Shown: one piece after another, positions 1 to 9,479 of the stretch | Position numbering within the stretch: the first letter of the stretch is position 1 | How the letters are laid out: the number at the start of each line of letters is the position of its first letter | From: Kushneria phyllosphaerae | GTDB taxonomy: Bacteria > Pseudomonadota > Gammaproteobacteria > Pseudomonadales > Halomonadaceae | NCBI RefSeq assembly: GCF_900312995.1 | Contig: NZ_ONZI01000002.1 | Coordinates: 1-64,000, forward strand | Direction of reading: 5' to 3' | DNA: 64,000 bases | The notes under the pieces: model-generated | What the model was told of the DNA's origin: nothing | The model's database searches: none | The model's input: the letters and a program-made list of their open reading frames with translations, nothing else | Position numbers and translations under genes: made by a program

Positions 1-32
1 CCCACGACCCGTCCATTGATCCTTTTGATCAC

Positions 33-722
33 TCATGCCTTTTCTACCCCTGTGCGCTCGCAGTCTGCTGTCTCCAGCCAGTCCATCAGCTCATGAAAAT
101 CCTGCACCACGCATATGGGCGAGAACGCATTCAACTGTCTGGCATCGTGAACCCCCCAGGTCACAGCAACCCGGTCCATGCCCAGCGCCTGCGCCATGCC
201 CATGTCGTGAACGCTGTCGCCAATCATGACGGCATCCTCAAGCGCCACATCGAGCGTCTCCAGCAGCTCAACCAGCATAAGGGGATCAGGTTTCGATCGG
301 GTCAGGTCGGCCGTGCGGCTGTCATCAAACCAGTGACCGCAGTCCCGCTCGTTAAAAATGCGATCCAGCCCTCGCCGACTCTTGCCGGTGGCCACGGCCA
401 GCTTGACGCCGGGGGCGGCTTTCAGCCGAGCGAGCCCTGCCTCCACGCCATCAAAAAAAGGCAGAACAGGCCCTTCCCGCTCGGCGGTCACAAAGTGATG
501 GGCATAACACTGGCGAAGATGCTCGGCCCTTTCGTCATCAATGCCCGGACACAATCGGGCAATGGCCTCAGGCAACCCGAGACCAATGATATCGAGTACG
601 GCCTCACGGCTCAGCGCAGGCCAGTCAACATCCAGAGCGGCCCGCTGCATGCAGTCCACGATTCGATCCGCCGAATCCATGAGCGTGCCATCCCAGTCAA
701 AGATGATCAGACGATAACGCAT
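33..722 (-). CDS. HAD-IA family hydrolase (phosphoglycolate-phosphatase-like)
   Basis: Predicted cytoplasmic Mg-dependent phosphatase of the haloacid dehalogenase superfamily; the substrate cannot be read from sequence. Motif I is FDWDGT (nucleophile Asp9, acid/base Asp11), motif II is VATGK, the motif III lysine lies in SKPDP, and motif IV is GDSVHD. The helical cap sits between motifs I and II, as in subfamily IA. About 229 aa, normal for the family. ATG at 722 is preceded directly by an in-frame GTG (725); a GGAG lies 7 nt before the GTG and 10 nt before the ATG, so either could serve. It follows rluC by about 50 bp on the same strand, so the two are probably cotranscribed; the same pair occurs in Pseudomonas from memory. 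Confidence 0.85.
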   Translation of the reverse strand: MRYRLIIFDWDGTLMDSADRIVDCMQRAALDVDWPALSREAVLDIIGLGLPEAIARLCPGIDDERAEHLRQCYAHHFVTAEREGPVLPFFDGVEAGLARLKAAPGVKLAVATGKSRRGLDRIFNERDCGHWFDDSRTADLTRSKPDPLMLVELLETLDVALEDAVMIGDSVHDMGMAQALGMDRVAVTWGVHDARQLNAFSPICVVQDFHELMDWLETADCERTGVEKA

Positions 723-772
723 CACTGTCGTGCTCCATTTGTACTCTCGGGGAAATCCGCCTGATCACTCTG

Positions 773-1711
773 CTAGCGCAGGCGTGCCAGTACGCCTTGC
801 AGGTCGTCGCTCAAGGGCGCCTGCATCTGGACGAGCTGTTTTGAGGCGGGGTCGGTAAACCCCAGCATTCTGGCATGCAGAAAAAGACGGGACAGCTCAC
901 AGCGCTTGGCCAGACGCTCGCCGGACACACTGCCGTATTTGGTATCACCGAGCAGCGGATGCCCGGCATGGTCAGAGTGCACCCTGATCTGATGGGTGCG
1001 CCCGGTCACGGGCTCCGCTTCTATCAGCGAGGCACCCTTTAACGACTCGATCAGTGTAAAACGCGTTTTGGAAGCCTTGCCGGTCACATCTACGCGCACG
1101 CGACGCTCCCCATTGGGCAGCTCAAAGCGCAGCAGCGGCGCATCCACTTCATTCTGTTTAACGGACCACGCTCCCTCGACCAGAGCGAGATAATGCTTTT
1201 GCATTCGATGGCCGCGCAGCTCATCGCTGAGGAAATTGAGGGCATCGCGAGATTTGGCCACCAGAAGACAGCCCGAGGTATCGCGGTCCAGCCGATGCAC
1301 CAGCTCCAGGTAAGACAGGTCATCACGTATCTGGCGCAGCGCTTCTATCAACCCGATCTTGACGCCGCTGCCACCGTGCACCGCAAGGCCCGAGGGCTTG
1401 TTGAACACCATCCAGTCCGGCGTCTCCTTTAAAAGACTACGCTCGATGACATGACGCAAATTGTCACTGACGTCCTGCACAGCCTCCTGAGGCGTCAGCC
1501 GAAGTGGCGGCACTCTTATACGATCCCCGATAACCAGGCGTCGACTGGCCTTGCAACGCCCCCCATTGACGCGCACTTCACCACGACGAATGATGCGATA
1601 AATCAGGGTACGAGGCGCGCCCTTGAGATGGGTAAGAAGAAAATTGTCCAGCCGCTGTCCATCATGATGCTCGTCAATTTCAAGCCACTGAACTTCACGC
1701 CCCTCGGCCAT
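773..1711 (-). CDS. rluC: 23S rRNA pseudouridine synthase RluC
   Basis: Isomerises specific uridines of 23S rRNA (positions 955, 2504 and 2580 in E. coli) to pseudouridine. An N-terminal S4 RNA-binding domain (about residues 17-75) precedes the RluA-type catalytic domain; the signature HRLDRDTSG is at 139-147, with catalytic Asp142. 312 aa, the usual RluC length. RluD and RluA are close relatives, but position next to rne on the opposite strand is the classical rluC arrangement in E. coli and Pseudomonas. It diverges from rne over a 560-bp gap and leads into the HAD gene. Confidence 0.93.
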   Translation of the reverse strand: MAEGREVQWLEIDEHHDGQRLDNFLLTHLKGAPRTLIYRIIRRGEVRVNGGRCKASRRLVIGDRIRVPPLRLTPQEAVQDVSDNLRHVIERSLLKETPDWMVFNKPSGLAVHGGSGVKIGLIEALRQIRDDLSYLELVHRLDRDTSGCLLVAKSRDALNFLSDELRGHRMQKHYLALVEGAWSVKQNEVDAPLLRFELPNGERRVRVDVTGKASKTRFTLIESLKGASLIEAEPVTGRTHQIRVHSDHAGHPLLGDTKYGSVSGERLAKRCELSRLFLHARMLGFTDPASKQLVQMQAPLSDDLQGVLARLR

Positions 1712-1778
1712 GTCTGCTTCCTCTTTTACCGGCTGTAAGGGGCGGCATTGTAGCGAAATAACGCCGTGATGACCCCGA

Positions 1779-1807
1779 TTGTGGGCACCAGGGTTTACTG
1801 TTATATT
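1779..1807 (+). promoter_or_regulatory. Candidate sigma70 promoter for rne
   Basis: TTGTGG (1779-1784), a 17-nt spacer, then TATATT (1802-1807) preceded by TG in the extended -10 position (TGTTATATT). Transcription would start near 1814. Seen in sequence; assignment to rne is inferred from orientation. Confidence 0.55.
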
Positions 1808-2272
1808 CCGGGGGCTTCCTTAAGGTTTAAAAGACCTGATCGCGCCTGCAATAGATGACACGCAGGCCGAAGCAACAGAACAGTCGTCGGGTTATCAATG
1901 CCTGACACCTGGCAGTATTGAAGCACCCGGATTTTGCATCACGGGATAAACCATTTCCGTACCGAAAGCCGGTGCTGTTGAATTGATGGTTACCAGGTGT
2001 GACCGCCCTATTGGAAGACCGGTTAAGCAACCATGCTGCCGCGACATGTCTTCAGGCGGTCACGTACTCAACATGATCATGAAGCCTTTCCAGGGCCTGT
2101 CTGTATGACGCCCGTGGAATTGAAACATACTTGTAGACATGCGCTGAGCACAAACACTCTGGCCCGCGATTCGGCGTCACCGATGCCCGGCGCCACAGGC
2201 ACTCAATGACAAGGTTTAACAACCCCTGTGGCACGGCATTTGTCTGACGGTACGCTCAGTCAGTGAGACAAT
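1808..2272 (+). promoter_or_regulatory. Long 5' leader of rne
   Basis: This stretch of about 465 bases has no credible gene; short open frames in it have no ribosome-binding site and no family resemblance. If the promoter at 1779-1807 is used, it is an unusually long untranslated leader. In E. coli the rne leader is about 360 nt and mediates feedback control, because RNase E cleaves its own mRNA through leader hairpins. A comparable role here is inferred from length and position; I did not establish an hp2-like fold by eye. Only a weak TGAG precedes the ATG at 2273. Confidence 0.45.
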
Positions 2273-5200
2273 ATGAAACGCATGCTTATCAACGCGACGC
2301 AGCCCGAAGAGCTGAGAGTCGCGCTGGTCGACGGTCAAAGACTTTATGACCTCGATATCGAATCCGGTGCCCGCGAACAAAAAAAGGCCAACATCTATCG
2401 CGGACGCATTACCCGTGTTGAACCCAGCCTTGAAGCTGCCTTTGTCGACTTTGGCGCTGACCGCCACGGCTTCCTGCCGCTCAAGGAAATCTCGCGCGAA
2501 TATTTCTCGAAAGAGCCTTCCGGCAACGGTCGTCCCAATATTCGTGAAGTGATCAAGGAAGGCCAGGAAGTCATTGTCCAGGTCGACAAGGAAGAGCGCG
2601 GCAACAAGGGCGCGGCGCTGACCTCCTTTGTCAGTCTGGCCGGTCGCTTTCTGGTCCTGATGCCCAACAATCCGCGAGCCGGCGGTATCTCTCGTCGCAT
2701 TGAAGGCGATGAACGTACCGAACTCAAGGAGGCCATGAGCCAGCTCAACATGCCCGAAAAAATGGGCGTGATTGTTCGTACGGCCGGCATTGGCCGCTCC
2801 TCCGAGGAGCTGCAGTGGGATCTGGACTACCTGGTGCAGGTCTGGGAAACCATTACCGAAGAAGCCGGCAAGCGTTCGGCCCCCTTCCTGATTTATCGGG
2901 AATCCAACGTCATCATTCGTGCCATGCGCGATTACCTGCGCCAGGACATCGGCGAGGTACTGATTGACCATACCGACGTACACGAAGAAGCCATTAACTT
3001 CGTCAAGCAGGTCATGCCGTCGTATCAGCAGAAGATCAAGCTGTACAACGATGATGTGCCGCTGTTCTCTCGTTTTCAGATCGAATCCCAGATCGAGACG
3101 GCCTACGAGCGTGAAGTGAAACTGCCCTCAGGCGGCTCGGTGGTCATCGACCACACCGAAGCACTGGTCTCCATCGACATCAACTCCTCACGCGCCACCA
3201 AGGGTGGTGACATCGAGGAAACGGCACTGCAGACCAATCTCGAGGCTGCCGACGAAATTGCCCGTCAGCTGCGTCTTCGTGATATTGGCGGCCTGGTCGT
3301 GATCGACTTTATCGACATGACCCCGGCCCGCAATCAGCGCGAAGTCGAAAACCGCGTCCGGGACGCCCTAAAGCTTGATCGCGCTCGCGTTCAGATTGGT
3401 CGCATCTCGCGTTTCGGTCTCATGGAAATGTCACGTCAGCGCCTGCGTCCATCGCTGGGCGAAACCAGCGGTGTGGTATGCCCGCGCTGTAACGGTCAGG
3501 GCACCATTCGTGACGTCCGCTCACTGTCACTCTCGATCATGCGACTGATCGAGGAAGAGGCAATGAAGGATCGCAGCTCACAGATCCGCGCCATGCTGCC
3601 AGTACCGGTTGCGACCTATCTGCTCAACGAAAAGCGCAACGTTCTGGCCGACATCGAGCGCCGTCAGGGGGTACGCGTCATGCTGCTGCCCCAGCCCGAA
3701 CTTGAAACACCGCATTACGACGTGCAGCGCTACCGTGATGATCAGGTCGACCCTGAAGAGGCCGCGCGCTCGAGCTTTGAAATGTCGGACGACTTCGAAG
3801 CCCCTGAAGACGAAAGCGAAACCTATCGCAAACCCGTTAAGCGCACTGAAGCCGCGGTTCGGTCGGTGGCCCACCGAACACCGGCCCCCGAGCCCGTGGC
3901 AGCCCAGGTTGAAGAAGAACCTTCAGGCTTTTTGAGCCGTCTGATGAAAGGCTTCAATCGCCTGATGGGCAGCGATGAAAGCAGCAGCAAGCAGGAAACG
4001 ACCAGCGCCGAGCCCCAGAAGGAAAGCACCCGGCAGGCACCAAACGCGCGAGAAGAAAAGCCACAGCCGGCCCCGCAGGACAATATCGCCCGCGATGAGC
4101 AGAAATCTTCATCCAGCAATGGCGAACAGCGCAATAACCGTCGTGACAGCACAAAGCGTGACGACAGCGCCGGAAGCAGAAACGGTCGTAACGAAAAACG
4201 CACCGCTTCTGACAAGGGTCGTGATGACAAAAGCCGTGATGACAAGAGCCGTCGCGACCGACCGTCACGCGAGTCCGACAAGGGCGATAACGCGAGCGGT
4301 CGTAATGACAAGCGCCAGCAAAACAATGCCCCGGACAAGTCAGATAACGTCGGTGCCGAGCGCAATGACAAGCGTCAGCAAAGCGCCTCAACCCCCAAAA
4401 GCGACAACACCGCTCCCGAGCGTAGCGACAAGCGTCCGCAGGGTGCCGCGACAGAAAAGAGCACCGACAAGGCGAGTGAAGACAGCGAGCGCAAAAAGCC
4501 TGTTTCCGAGGCCCCTGCCAAAACGGAAAGTGCTCAGGATGAACGTGCTCAGCCCTCGCCCGCTGCATCTCAGGACAGCGATGACGGCAAGCCGCGTCGT
4601 ACCCGCAACAACCCGCGTCAGCGCAGCCGCAAGCAGGCGTTGAACCCGGAAGCGGTCGCTGAGCAGGAACGCCTGCAGTCTGAAGCCGACCAGTCGGCAG
4701 CCTCTGCTGCTCCTGAAAACGCTGCGAAAGAGGTGGCCACGAAAGAAACTGCCAGTCCGGCAAATTCGAGCGCTGCGACGTCCAGTGAGCCCGCCAGCAC
4801 CGATTCGAAAGTGGCGGCTCAAACCAGTGACGCTTCCACCACGAACGGTGCCACTTCTAAAGCGCCAATGCCTGCGCCGGAGAAAACAGCCTCAGGCTCT
4901 GACGACAAGGCGCCCGCCACTGAAGACAAGACACCGTCTACCTCAGGAAATGGTCGCAAATCCGTCAGCGCCACTTTTGGTCGTGAACCGCTGCCCGCCG
5001 AAACCACCTCTGATCAGAAAGGTGTCAAGACGAGCAAGGCTGCCGAGACCACAGGGTCTGCCGCCAATACGGTCCAAAAGGCTGATACGGAGCATCAGGA
5101 CAAGTTCGCTGCCAAAACGTCGCCAAAGGGCTCTGATGTGACCGGTGACAGCCCCTCCGGCGAAGCGGCCTCTGCAAAGTCGGACAAGCCTGCGGCCATG

Positions 5201-5887
5201 ACCGACACGAAAGCCGTCAGGGAAAGTGGTCAACAGTCTCCTGTAGATACAACCGCAACGGCTGCAGACAGCACCACTCAAAAGCCTGGTGATAGCGTCA
5301 AGGAAGCATCATCTGCCAAACCGGCTTCCAACGCCAAAAAGGAAGCGACCGACGCAGGCAAGCCGGCTGCTGCCAATGAAGCCACTCCGCGTGAGCAGCC
5401 TCATCTGGTATCGCAGGAAGCCAAAGCGTCCGTTACGGCCAAGGCTTCAAGCGAGGCGCCGACGCGTGACATCAACAAGCAGAGTGTGACCTCGCGCGAA
5501 AAGGCCGCGGAAACATCCGCACCGAAAGGCCCGACAGCACCTGAAGCCGGACAGGTAGCAGAACAGAAGTCCAGTACTGCCACTGCCAAAGACGCTGAAA
5601 AACCGTCGTCGATCGATGCCACCAGGCCTGCAAGCGCTGAAGCCTCCACGGCCTCGTCCAGCAGCAAGCGCGAGACCACTACCGGCGCCAGTGACAAAGC
5701 GGCACCCAGTGCTGAAAAAAACGCTGACAAGGCGACAGGCTCTGACACCACGTCAGTGAAAGACGAAGCCACTGCCAGGGAATCCGCTTCTCAGCAGCGT
5801 CAGCGTCGCCGCGCACATAATGATCCGCGTGAACGTCGTCGTCAGCAGCAGCGCGAGCAGCGTGATAACCAGACTTCTGGTGAATAA
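2273..5887 (+). CDS. rne: Ribonuclease E
   Basis: Essential endoribonuclease that starts mRNA decay, processes rRNA and tRNA, and scaffolds the degradosome on the inner membrane. The N-terminal half is canonical: S1 domain (about 36-120), DNase I-like core with metal-binding Asp302 (VSIDINS) and Asp345 (VIDFIDM), and the Zn-link Cys403/Cys406 (CPRC). An amphipathic segment [15 protein letters not shown] at about 552-566 matches the membrane-targeting segment A. The remaining 640 residues are low-complexity, polar and nearly free of aromatics, with a three-unit repeat at 672-730 and arginine-rich patches NNPR (779-782) and NDPR (1183-1186). At 1204 aa it is longer than E. coli RNase E (1061). 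The start is fixed by identity to the E. coli N-terminus. Confidence 0.97.
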   Translation: MKRMLINATQPEELRVALVDGQRLYDLDIESGAREQKKANIYRGRITRVEPSLEAAFVDFGADRHGFLPLKEISREYFSKEPSGNGRPNIREVIKEGQEVIVQVDKEERGNKGAALTSFVSLAGRFLVLMPNNPRAGGISRRIEGDERTELKEAMSQLNMPEKMGVIVRTAGIGRSSEELQWDLDYLVQVWETITEEAGKRSAPFLIYRESNVIIRAMRDYLRQDIGEVLIDHTDVHEEAINFVKQVMPSYQQKIKLYNDDVPLFSRFQIESQIETAYEREVKLPSGGSVVIDHTEALVSIDINSSRATKGGDIEETALQTNLEAADEIARQLRLRDIGGLVVIDFIDMTPARNQREVENRVRDALKLDRARVQIGRISRFGLMEMSRQRLRPSLGETSGVVCPRCNGQGTIRDVRSLSLSIMRLIEEEAMKDRSSQIRAMLPVPVATYLLNEKRNVLADIERRQGVRVMLLPQPELETPHYDVQRYRDDQVDPEEAARSSFEMSDDFEAPEDESETYRKPVKRTEAAVRSVAHRTPAPEPVAAQVEEEPSGFLSRLMKGFNRLMGSDESSSKQETTSAEPQKESTRQAPNAREEKPQPAPQDNIARDEQKSSSSNGEQRNNRRDSTKRDDSAGSRNGRNEKRTASDKGRDDKSRDDKSRRDRPSRESDKGDNASGRNDKRQQNNAPDKSDNVGAERNDKRQQSASTPKSDNTAPERSDKRPQGAATEKSTDKASEDSERKKPVSEAPAKTESAQDERAQPSPAASQDSDDGKPRRTRNNPRQRSRKQALNPEAVAEQERLQSEADQSAASAAPENAAKEVATKETASPANSSAATSSEPASTDSKVAAQTSDASTTNGATSKAPMPAPEKTASGSDDKAPATEDKTPSTSGNGRKSVSATFGREPLPAETTSDQKGVKTSKAAETTGSAANTVQKADTEHQDKFAAKTSPKGSDVTGDSPSGEAASAKSDKPAAMTDTKAVRESGQQSPVDTTATAADSTTQKPGDSVKEASSAKPASNAKKEATDAGKPAAANEATPREQPHLVSQEAKASVTAKASSEAPTRDINKQSVTSREKAAETSAPKGPTAPEAGQVAEQKSSTATAKDAEKPSSIDATRPASAEASTASSSSKRETTTGASDKAAPSAEKNADKATGSDTTSVKDEATARESASQQRQRRRAHNDPRERRRQQQREQRDNQTSGE
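4286..4462 (+). repeat. Three-unit ~20-residue repeat inside rne
   Basis: Three head-to-tail units of 19, 20 and 20 codons (residues 672-730), each of the form DN-x3-RNDKRQQ-x5-KS. The first two carry RNDKRQQ and the third RSDKRPQ. It lies in the disordered C-terminal half and could bind RNA or a degradosome partner; the function is unknown. Confidence 0.75.
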
Positions 5888-5902
5888 CGTCTAACCCGCA
5901 TC

Positions 5903-5938
5903 AAAAAGGCCCACTCCATTGGAGTGGGCCTTTTTTTG
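5903..5938. terminator. Bidirectional terminator between rne and murB
   Basis: Perfect 10-bp stem GGCCCACTCC (5908-5917) / GGAGTGGGCC (5921-5930), loop ATT, an A-tract on the left and a T-tract (5931-5937) on the right. It serves rne and the convergent murB operon. Confidence 0.93.
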
Positions 5939-5981
5939 TTTGCAGAATCCGGGCCTTTTCTGCGACCCCCGGGTTTGCATC

Positions 5982-6989
5982 TTACTGTCCGATAATACCG
6001 GGCTCCATCTCGAGCATAACGCCAAAGCGTGCTTCAACAGACGCACGGATACGTTTTGCCATATCCAGTAGATCGCTCACGCTGCCGTCACCGTAATGCA
6101 CCAGTACCAGCGCCTGCTGTTGATGAACCCCAACCCCATTGCTGCGATAGCCCTTCCAGCCGCATTGATCGATCAACCAGCCGGCGGCCAGCTTGGTGCC
6201 CTGATCGGTCGACCAGACCGGCATGGCAGGCCACTGCGTCATCAAGGCTTCAGCCTGTTCGACGGGTACCACGGGGTTTTTAAAAAAGCTCCCGGCATTG
6301 CCCAGCCTGCGGGGGTCAGGCAGCTTTTCCTGGCGAATGGCCGCCACGGCCGTGGCCACATCACTCGGACCGGGATTTTCCGGCAGACGGCGAGCAAGAT
6401 CGCCATAGCCGACACGCGGTTTGCCGTCGAGATGAAGTCTAAGGACAACCCTGACGACCATGACCCTTCCAGCCAGCGTCGCCTTGAACACGCTGTGTCG
6501 ATAACCGAAGTCGCACTTCGCCCGGTCCAGCATCTCGTAGCGGCCATCATCAAGGTGCATGACATGCACGCTATCGATGACATCACCGATTTCGCTGCCA
6601 TAGGCGCCGATATTCTGTATGGGCGCCGCGCCCACCGATCCCGGAATCAGCGCCAGGTTTTCGATGCCCCACCAGCCAGCCGAGGTGGTTTTCTCAACCA
6701 GCGCATGCCAGTCAACGCCCGCTTCTATATGCCAGAGCGCTTCATTCGCGCTGACAGGCTCCTGCCAGATGCGCTGCCCCGTATAGCGCACCACCATCCC
6801 ATCGACACAGGGGTTCATGACGACATTGCTGCCGCCCCCCAGAGGGATAATGCGACTGAATCGGTGACGGCCGGCAGAAAGAATGCGGCGAAGGGAAAGC
6901 AACGAGTCGGCTTCGGCAAGTGCCTGCGCCCGGGATTCAAAACCCAGCGTGTTGCGGGACTTCAGGGAAACGCCATACTGAATCCTCAA
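5982..6989 (-). CDS. murB: UDP-N-acetylenolpyruvoylglucosamine reductase MurB
   Basis: NADPH- and FAD-dependent reduction of UDP-GlcNAc-enolpyruvate to UDP-MurNAc, the second committed step of peptidoglycan precursor synthesis (cytoplasm). The FAD site is seen in GGGSNVVM and YGSEIGD; the catalytic serine region is NAGSFFKNP and the C-terminal catalytic Glu lies in MLEMEPG. 335 aa, the E. coli-like type I length. The start is a TTG fused to the stop of the upstream phosphatase as TTGA, with GGGAAG 7 nt upstream; no ATG lies near the expected N-terminus (SLKSRNTLG). Last gene of the comEC-to-murB operon. Confidence 0.94.
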   Translation of the reverse strand: MRIQYGVSLKSRNTLGFESRAQALAEADSLLSLRRILSAGRHRFSRIIPLGGGSNVVMNPCVDGMVVRYTGQRIWQEPVSANEALWHIEAGVDWHALVEKTTSAGWWGIENLALIPGSVGAAPIQNIGAYGSEIGDVIDSVHVMHLDDGRYEMLDRAKCDFGYRHSVFKATLAGRVMVVRVVLRLHLDGKPRVGYGDLARRLPENPGPSDVATAVAAIRQEKLPDPRRLGNAGSFFKNPVVPVEQAEALMTQWPAMPVWSTDQGTKLAAGWLIDQCGWKGYRSNGVGVHQQQALVLVHYGDGSVSDLLDMAKRIRASVEARFGVMLEMEPGIIGQ

Positions 6990-7465
6990 CCCAGGGCTTC
7001 CCGACGTTCAATATGCTCAAGCAGCCCCTGACAGCCGGCAGCGATCTGATCGGCGACCTGCTCGAAATTATCGGTATTGCCAAAATAAGGATCACCGATT
7101 TCCACACCTGTTCCCTCGTGTGAAAAATCCATCAGCAATCCCACATGGGCGCGTCGATCCCTTGGTGCCATCCTTCTCAGGGCAGACAGGTTGTCCGCAT
7201 CCATGCAGAGGATGTAGTCAAAGCGCTCGAAGTCATCCGGGCGAATGACGCGGCCACGCAGATCCGAGATATCGGCGTCACGCTGATGGGCTTCGCGCTG
7301 GGCCCGGGGGTCGGGCGGCTCCCCCACGTGATAGTCGCCGACACCGCAAGAGTCGATCTCTATACGATCCTCAAGGGCCTTGCGCTGTACCCCCTGGAGG
7401 AAAAGACCTTCTGCCATGGGAGAACGACAGATGTTGCCCAGGCAGACAAACAGGACTCGAATCAA
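6986..7465 (-). CDS. Low-molecular-weight protein-tyrosine phosphatase
   Basis: Cytoplasmic tyrosine phosphatase of the Wzb/Etp/PtpA class. The P-loop CLGNICRS contains nucleophile Cys8 and Arg14, and the general acid is Asp125 in GDPYFG. 159 aa, typical. The start is TTG: AAGGAG stands 6 nt upstream and the conserved IRVLFVCLGN follows at once. The TTG shares TTGA with the kdsB stop, and the stop of this gene in turn forms TTGA with the murB start. The kdsB-phosphatase-murB order is the same as I recall in Pseudomonas; the physiological substrate is not evident. It is not an arsenate reductase by motif. Confidence 0.9.
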   Translation of the reverse strand: MIRVLFVCLGNICRSPMAEGLFLQGVQRKALEDRIEIDSCGVGDYHVGEPPDPRAQREAHQRDADISDLRGRVIRPDDFERFDYILCMDADNLSALRRMAPRDRRAHVGLLMDFSHEGTGVEIGDPYFGNTDNFEQVADQIAAGCQGLLEHIERREALG

Positions 7466-8250
7466 TCTGAGCTCCTTGTCAGCAGCTCACGCACACGTGC
7501 CAGATCCTCTGGCGTATCAACGCCGGCAGGATATTGCTCGGTAGCCACGGCCACCGAAATGGCGTAGCCATGATAGAGCGCTCGAAGCTGTTCGAGCTGC
7601 TCGCAGGCTTCAATGGGCGCGACTGGAAGATTTTGATAATCGCGCAAAAACGAGGCGCGATAGGCGTAAATACCGATGTGTCGAAGCCAGCCCTGCCCCA
7701 GGTCGTGCTCTCCCGATGGGTGAGCAGAATCCGACAGATCAAAGCGATCACGGTCCCAGGGAATGGGCGCACGTGAAAAATAAAGGGCCCGCCCCTGCTG
7801 GCTGCAGACCACCTTGACCACGCTTGTGCGCATCAGGGTAGCTCGATCGGCAATGGGTTCTGCAAGCGTTGCCATCGCCGCCCCATCGTCTGCCTTGAGC
7901 GATTCGGCGACGCGATCGATCAGGCCGCTGGGCAGAAGTGGCTCGTCACCCTGCACGTTGACGATGCAATCGTCATCATGAAGATCAAGCCTGTCGATGA
8001 CCTCTGTCAGCCGCGACGTACCGTTGACATGATCCTCTCGGGTCATGACAACATCCGCTCCAAAGCCACGCGCAACGCCAGCAATCTGCTCGTTATCAGT
8101 GGCAATCAGCACCCGAGAGGCTCCTGATGCCATGGCACGCTGCCAGACATACTCGATCATGGGCCTGCCGGCAATCTCAAGCAGCGGCTTGCCGGGCAGA
8201 CGCTGCGAGGCGAATCTGGCCGGGATGATGACGGTAAAGGCCTGACTCAT
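7462..8250 (-). CDS. kdsB: 3-deoxy-manno-octulosonate cytidylyltransferase KdsB
   Basis: Activates Kdo as CMP-Kdo for addition to lipid A, in the cytoplasm. The N-terminus FTVIIPARFASQRLPGKPL carries the nucleotidyltransferase signature, and INVQGDEPL-type metal and sugar binding is present as IVNVQGDEPLLP. 262 aa, matching the family (about 250). ATG at 8250 overlaps the upstream stop as ATGA, indicating translational coupling. Works with lpxK and msbA of the same operon in making and exporting Kdo-lipid A. Confidence 0.96.
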   Translation of the reverse strand: MSQAFTVIIPARFASQRLPGKPLLEIAGRPMIEYVWQRAMASGASRVLIATDNEQIAGVARGFGADVVMTREDHVNGTSRLTEVIDRLDLHDDDCIVNVQGDEPLLPSGLIDRVAESLKADDGAAMATLAEPIADRATLMRTSVVKVVCSQQGRALYFSRAPIPWDRDRFDLSDSAHPSGEHDLGQGWLRHIGIYAYRASFLRDYQNLPVAPIEACEQLEQLRALYHGYAISVAVATEQYPAGVDTPEDLARVRELLTRSSD

Positions 8251-8456
8251 AATGCAGCCGGTGTTCCGGACGGTTTGCCCAGCGATTCTTCAACACTCAA
8301 GCGCCGTGCCCGGCTGACAAGCATGACCGGGATACCATCGGTCACCGGATAGGCCATCCCGCTTTCGCGACACAGCAGCTCGTTGGTCTCGCGGTTGTAT
8401 TCAAGCTTTCCGCCACTTTCAGGGCATACCAGCATGGCAAGCAGTTCCTGATCCAT
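8247..8456 (-). CDS. Trm112-like small protein (YcaR family)
   Basis: 69-aa protein of the UPF0434/Trm112 family. It starts MDQELLAMLVCPESGGKLEYN; the family CP-x-S/C-x-G-L element is visible as CPESGGKL and a second pair is reduced to LLCRESG. A clear AGGAG lies 7 nt before the ATG. Sits between lpxK and kdsB, exactly as E. coli ycaR does. The eukaryotic homologue activates methyltransferases; the bacterial role is not settled. Confidence 0.9.
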   Translation of the reverse strand: MDQELLAMLVCPESGGKLEYNRETNELLCRESGMAYPVTDGIPVMLVSRARRLSVEESLGKPSGTPAAL

Positions 8457-8471
8457 TCTCTTTCTCCTGCA

Positions 8472-9455
8472 TCAGAGTTTTTCAAGACGCGAGGCCAGCC
8501 ACTTGATCAGGGCAGGCTCCGGGCACGCTTCAATATCCAGCGACCAGCAACGCTCATTGGCAAAGGCGCGACACTTGACAGCATCCTTGGCCGTCATGAC
8601 CACCGGGCGATTATCGGCAAAGCGCACATCCTGCGCCGAAAAACGATGATGGTCCGGCAGCGGATGTTGATCAAACACCACGCCCAGTGTCTCGAGTGTT
8701 TTAAAAAAACGCTGGGGATTGCCAATGCCGGCAATGGCATGGACTCGCCCATCGAAAGGACGAGCGTCGATACTATAGCAAACCCCATCGTTGAGGTGGC
8801 GCCATGCACTGGGCACCAGTGACATGGAATATTGCGCGACCGTATCGGGAGACTGTAGATCGCCGTTGGAGATAATGGCATCTACCTCTTCCAGTCGGGA
8901 AAGTGGCTCGCGCAGTGGGCCGACCGGCAGGCAGCGACCATTGCCGAACCCACGCATACCATCGACCACGACCAGCTCGATATCGCGCCCCAGCGCATGG
9001 TGCTGCAGCCCATCGTCAGACAGCAAAATATTGCAGCCGGCCGCAATCAATTTACGTGCTGCGCGAGGGCGGTCCGGGTCTACCACGACAGGCAGCCGGG
9101 TCTGCTGCGCCAGCATGACGGGTTCATCACCGGCATGGGTCACATCACTGGTGTCGCTGACATAGAAGGGATAGCGCGGCGCATGACCGCCATACCCGCG
9201 CGAGATGATCCCGGGCTGCCAGCCCTGGTCCTTCAGCCAGCGCCCCAGCCATGCGGTCAGCGGGGATTTGCCGGTGCCTCCGACAGTAATATTGCCCACC
9301 ACAATCACCGGTACCGGCGATGTCCATATTTCACGTCGGCCGCTCTGGTAGGCCTGACGCCGGCGAGCCGTGACGTTTTTGTACAGGACTTCCAGTGGTG
9401 TCAGCAGACCCGGCCATCGAGCGCCGCTGTACCACGCCCGTTCAAGACGCTTCAT
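8472..9455 (-). CDS. lpxK: Tetraacyldisaccharide 4'-kinase LpxK
   Basis: Phosphorylates the 4' position of the lipid A disaccharide at the inner-membrane surface. A hydrophobic/amphipathic N-terminus (WPGLLTPLEVLYKNV) is followed by the P-loop GNITVGGTGKS (54-64). Later motifs include DDGLQHH (catalytic/metal region) and VVVDGMRGFGNG. 327 aa, normal. It begins 24 bp after the msbA stop and ends 15 bp before the Trm112-like gene, so it is in the operon. Confidence 0.96.
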   Translation of the reverse strand: MKRLERAWYSGARWPGLLTPLEVLYKNVTARRRQAYQSGRREIWTSPVPVIVVGNITVGGTGKSPLTAWLGRWLKDQGWQPGIISRGYGGHAPRYPFYVSDTSDVTHAGDEPVMLAQQTRLPVVVDPDRPRAARKLIAAGCNILLSDDGLQHHALGRDIELVVVDGMRGFGNGRCLPVGPLREPLSRLEEVDAIISNGDLQSPDTVAQYSMSLVPSAWRHLNDGVCYSIDARPFDGRVHAIAGIGNPQRFFKTLETLGVVFDQHPLPDHHRFSAQDVRFADNRPVVMTAKDAVKCRAFANERCWSLDIEACPEPALIKWLASRLEKL

Positions 9456-9479
9456 GGGGCCATCAGTCCAGTAGTGTTC

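Noticed and set aside
1827..2234. Two short open frames on the minus strand in the rne leader
   Set aside because: No ribosome-binding site, no resemblance to any family; the region is better explained as an untranslated leader.
4200..4470. Repeats in rne considered as a CRISPR array
   Set aside because: Units are protein-coding, vary in sequence and have no spacer structure.
3823..5281. Several arginine- and cysteine-rich open frames overlapping the 3' half of rne
   Set aside because: Low-complexity by-products of the Lys/Ser/Ala-rich RNase E tail read in other frames.
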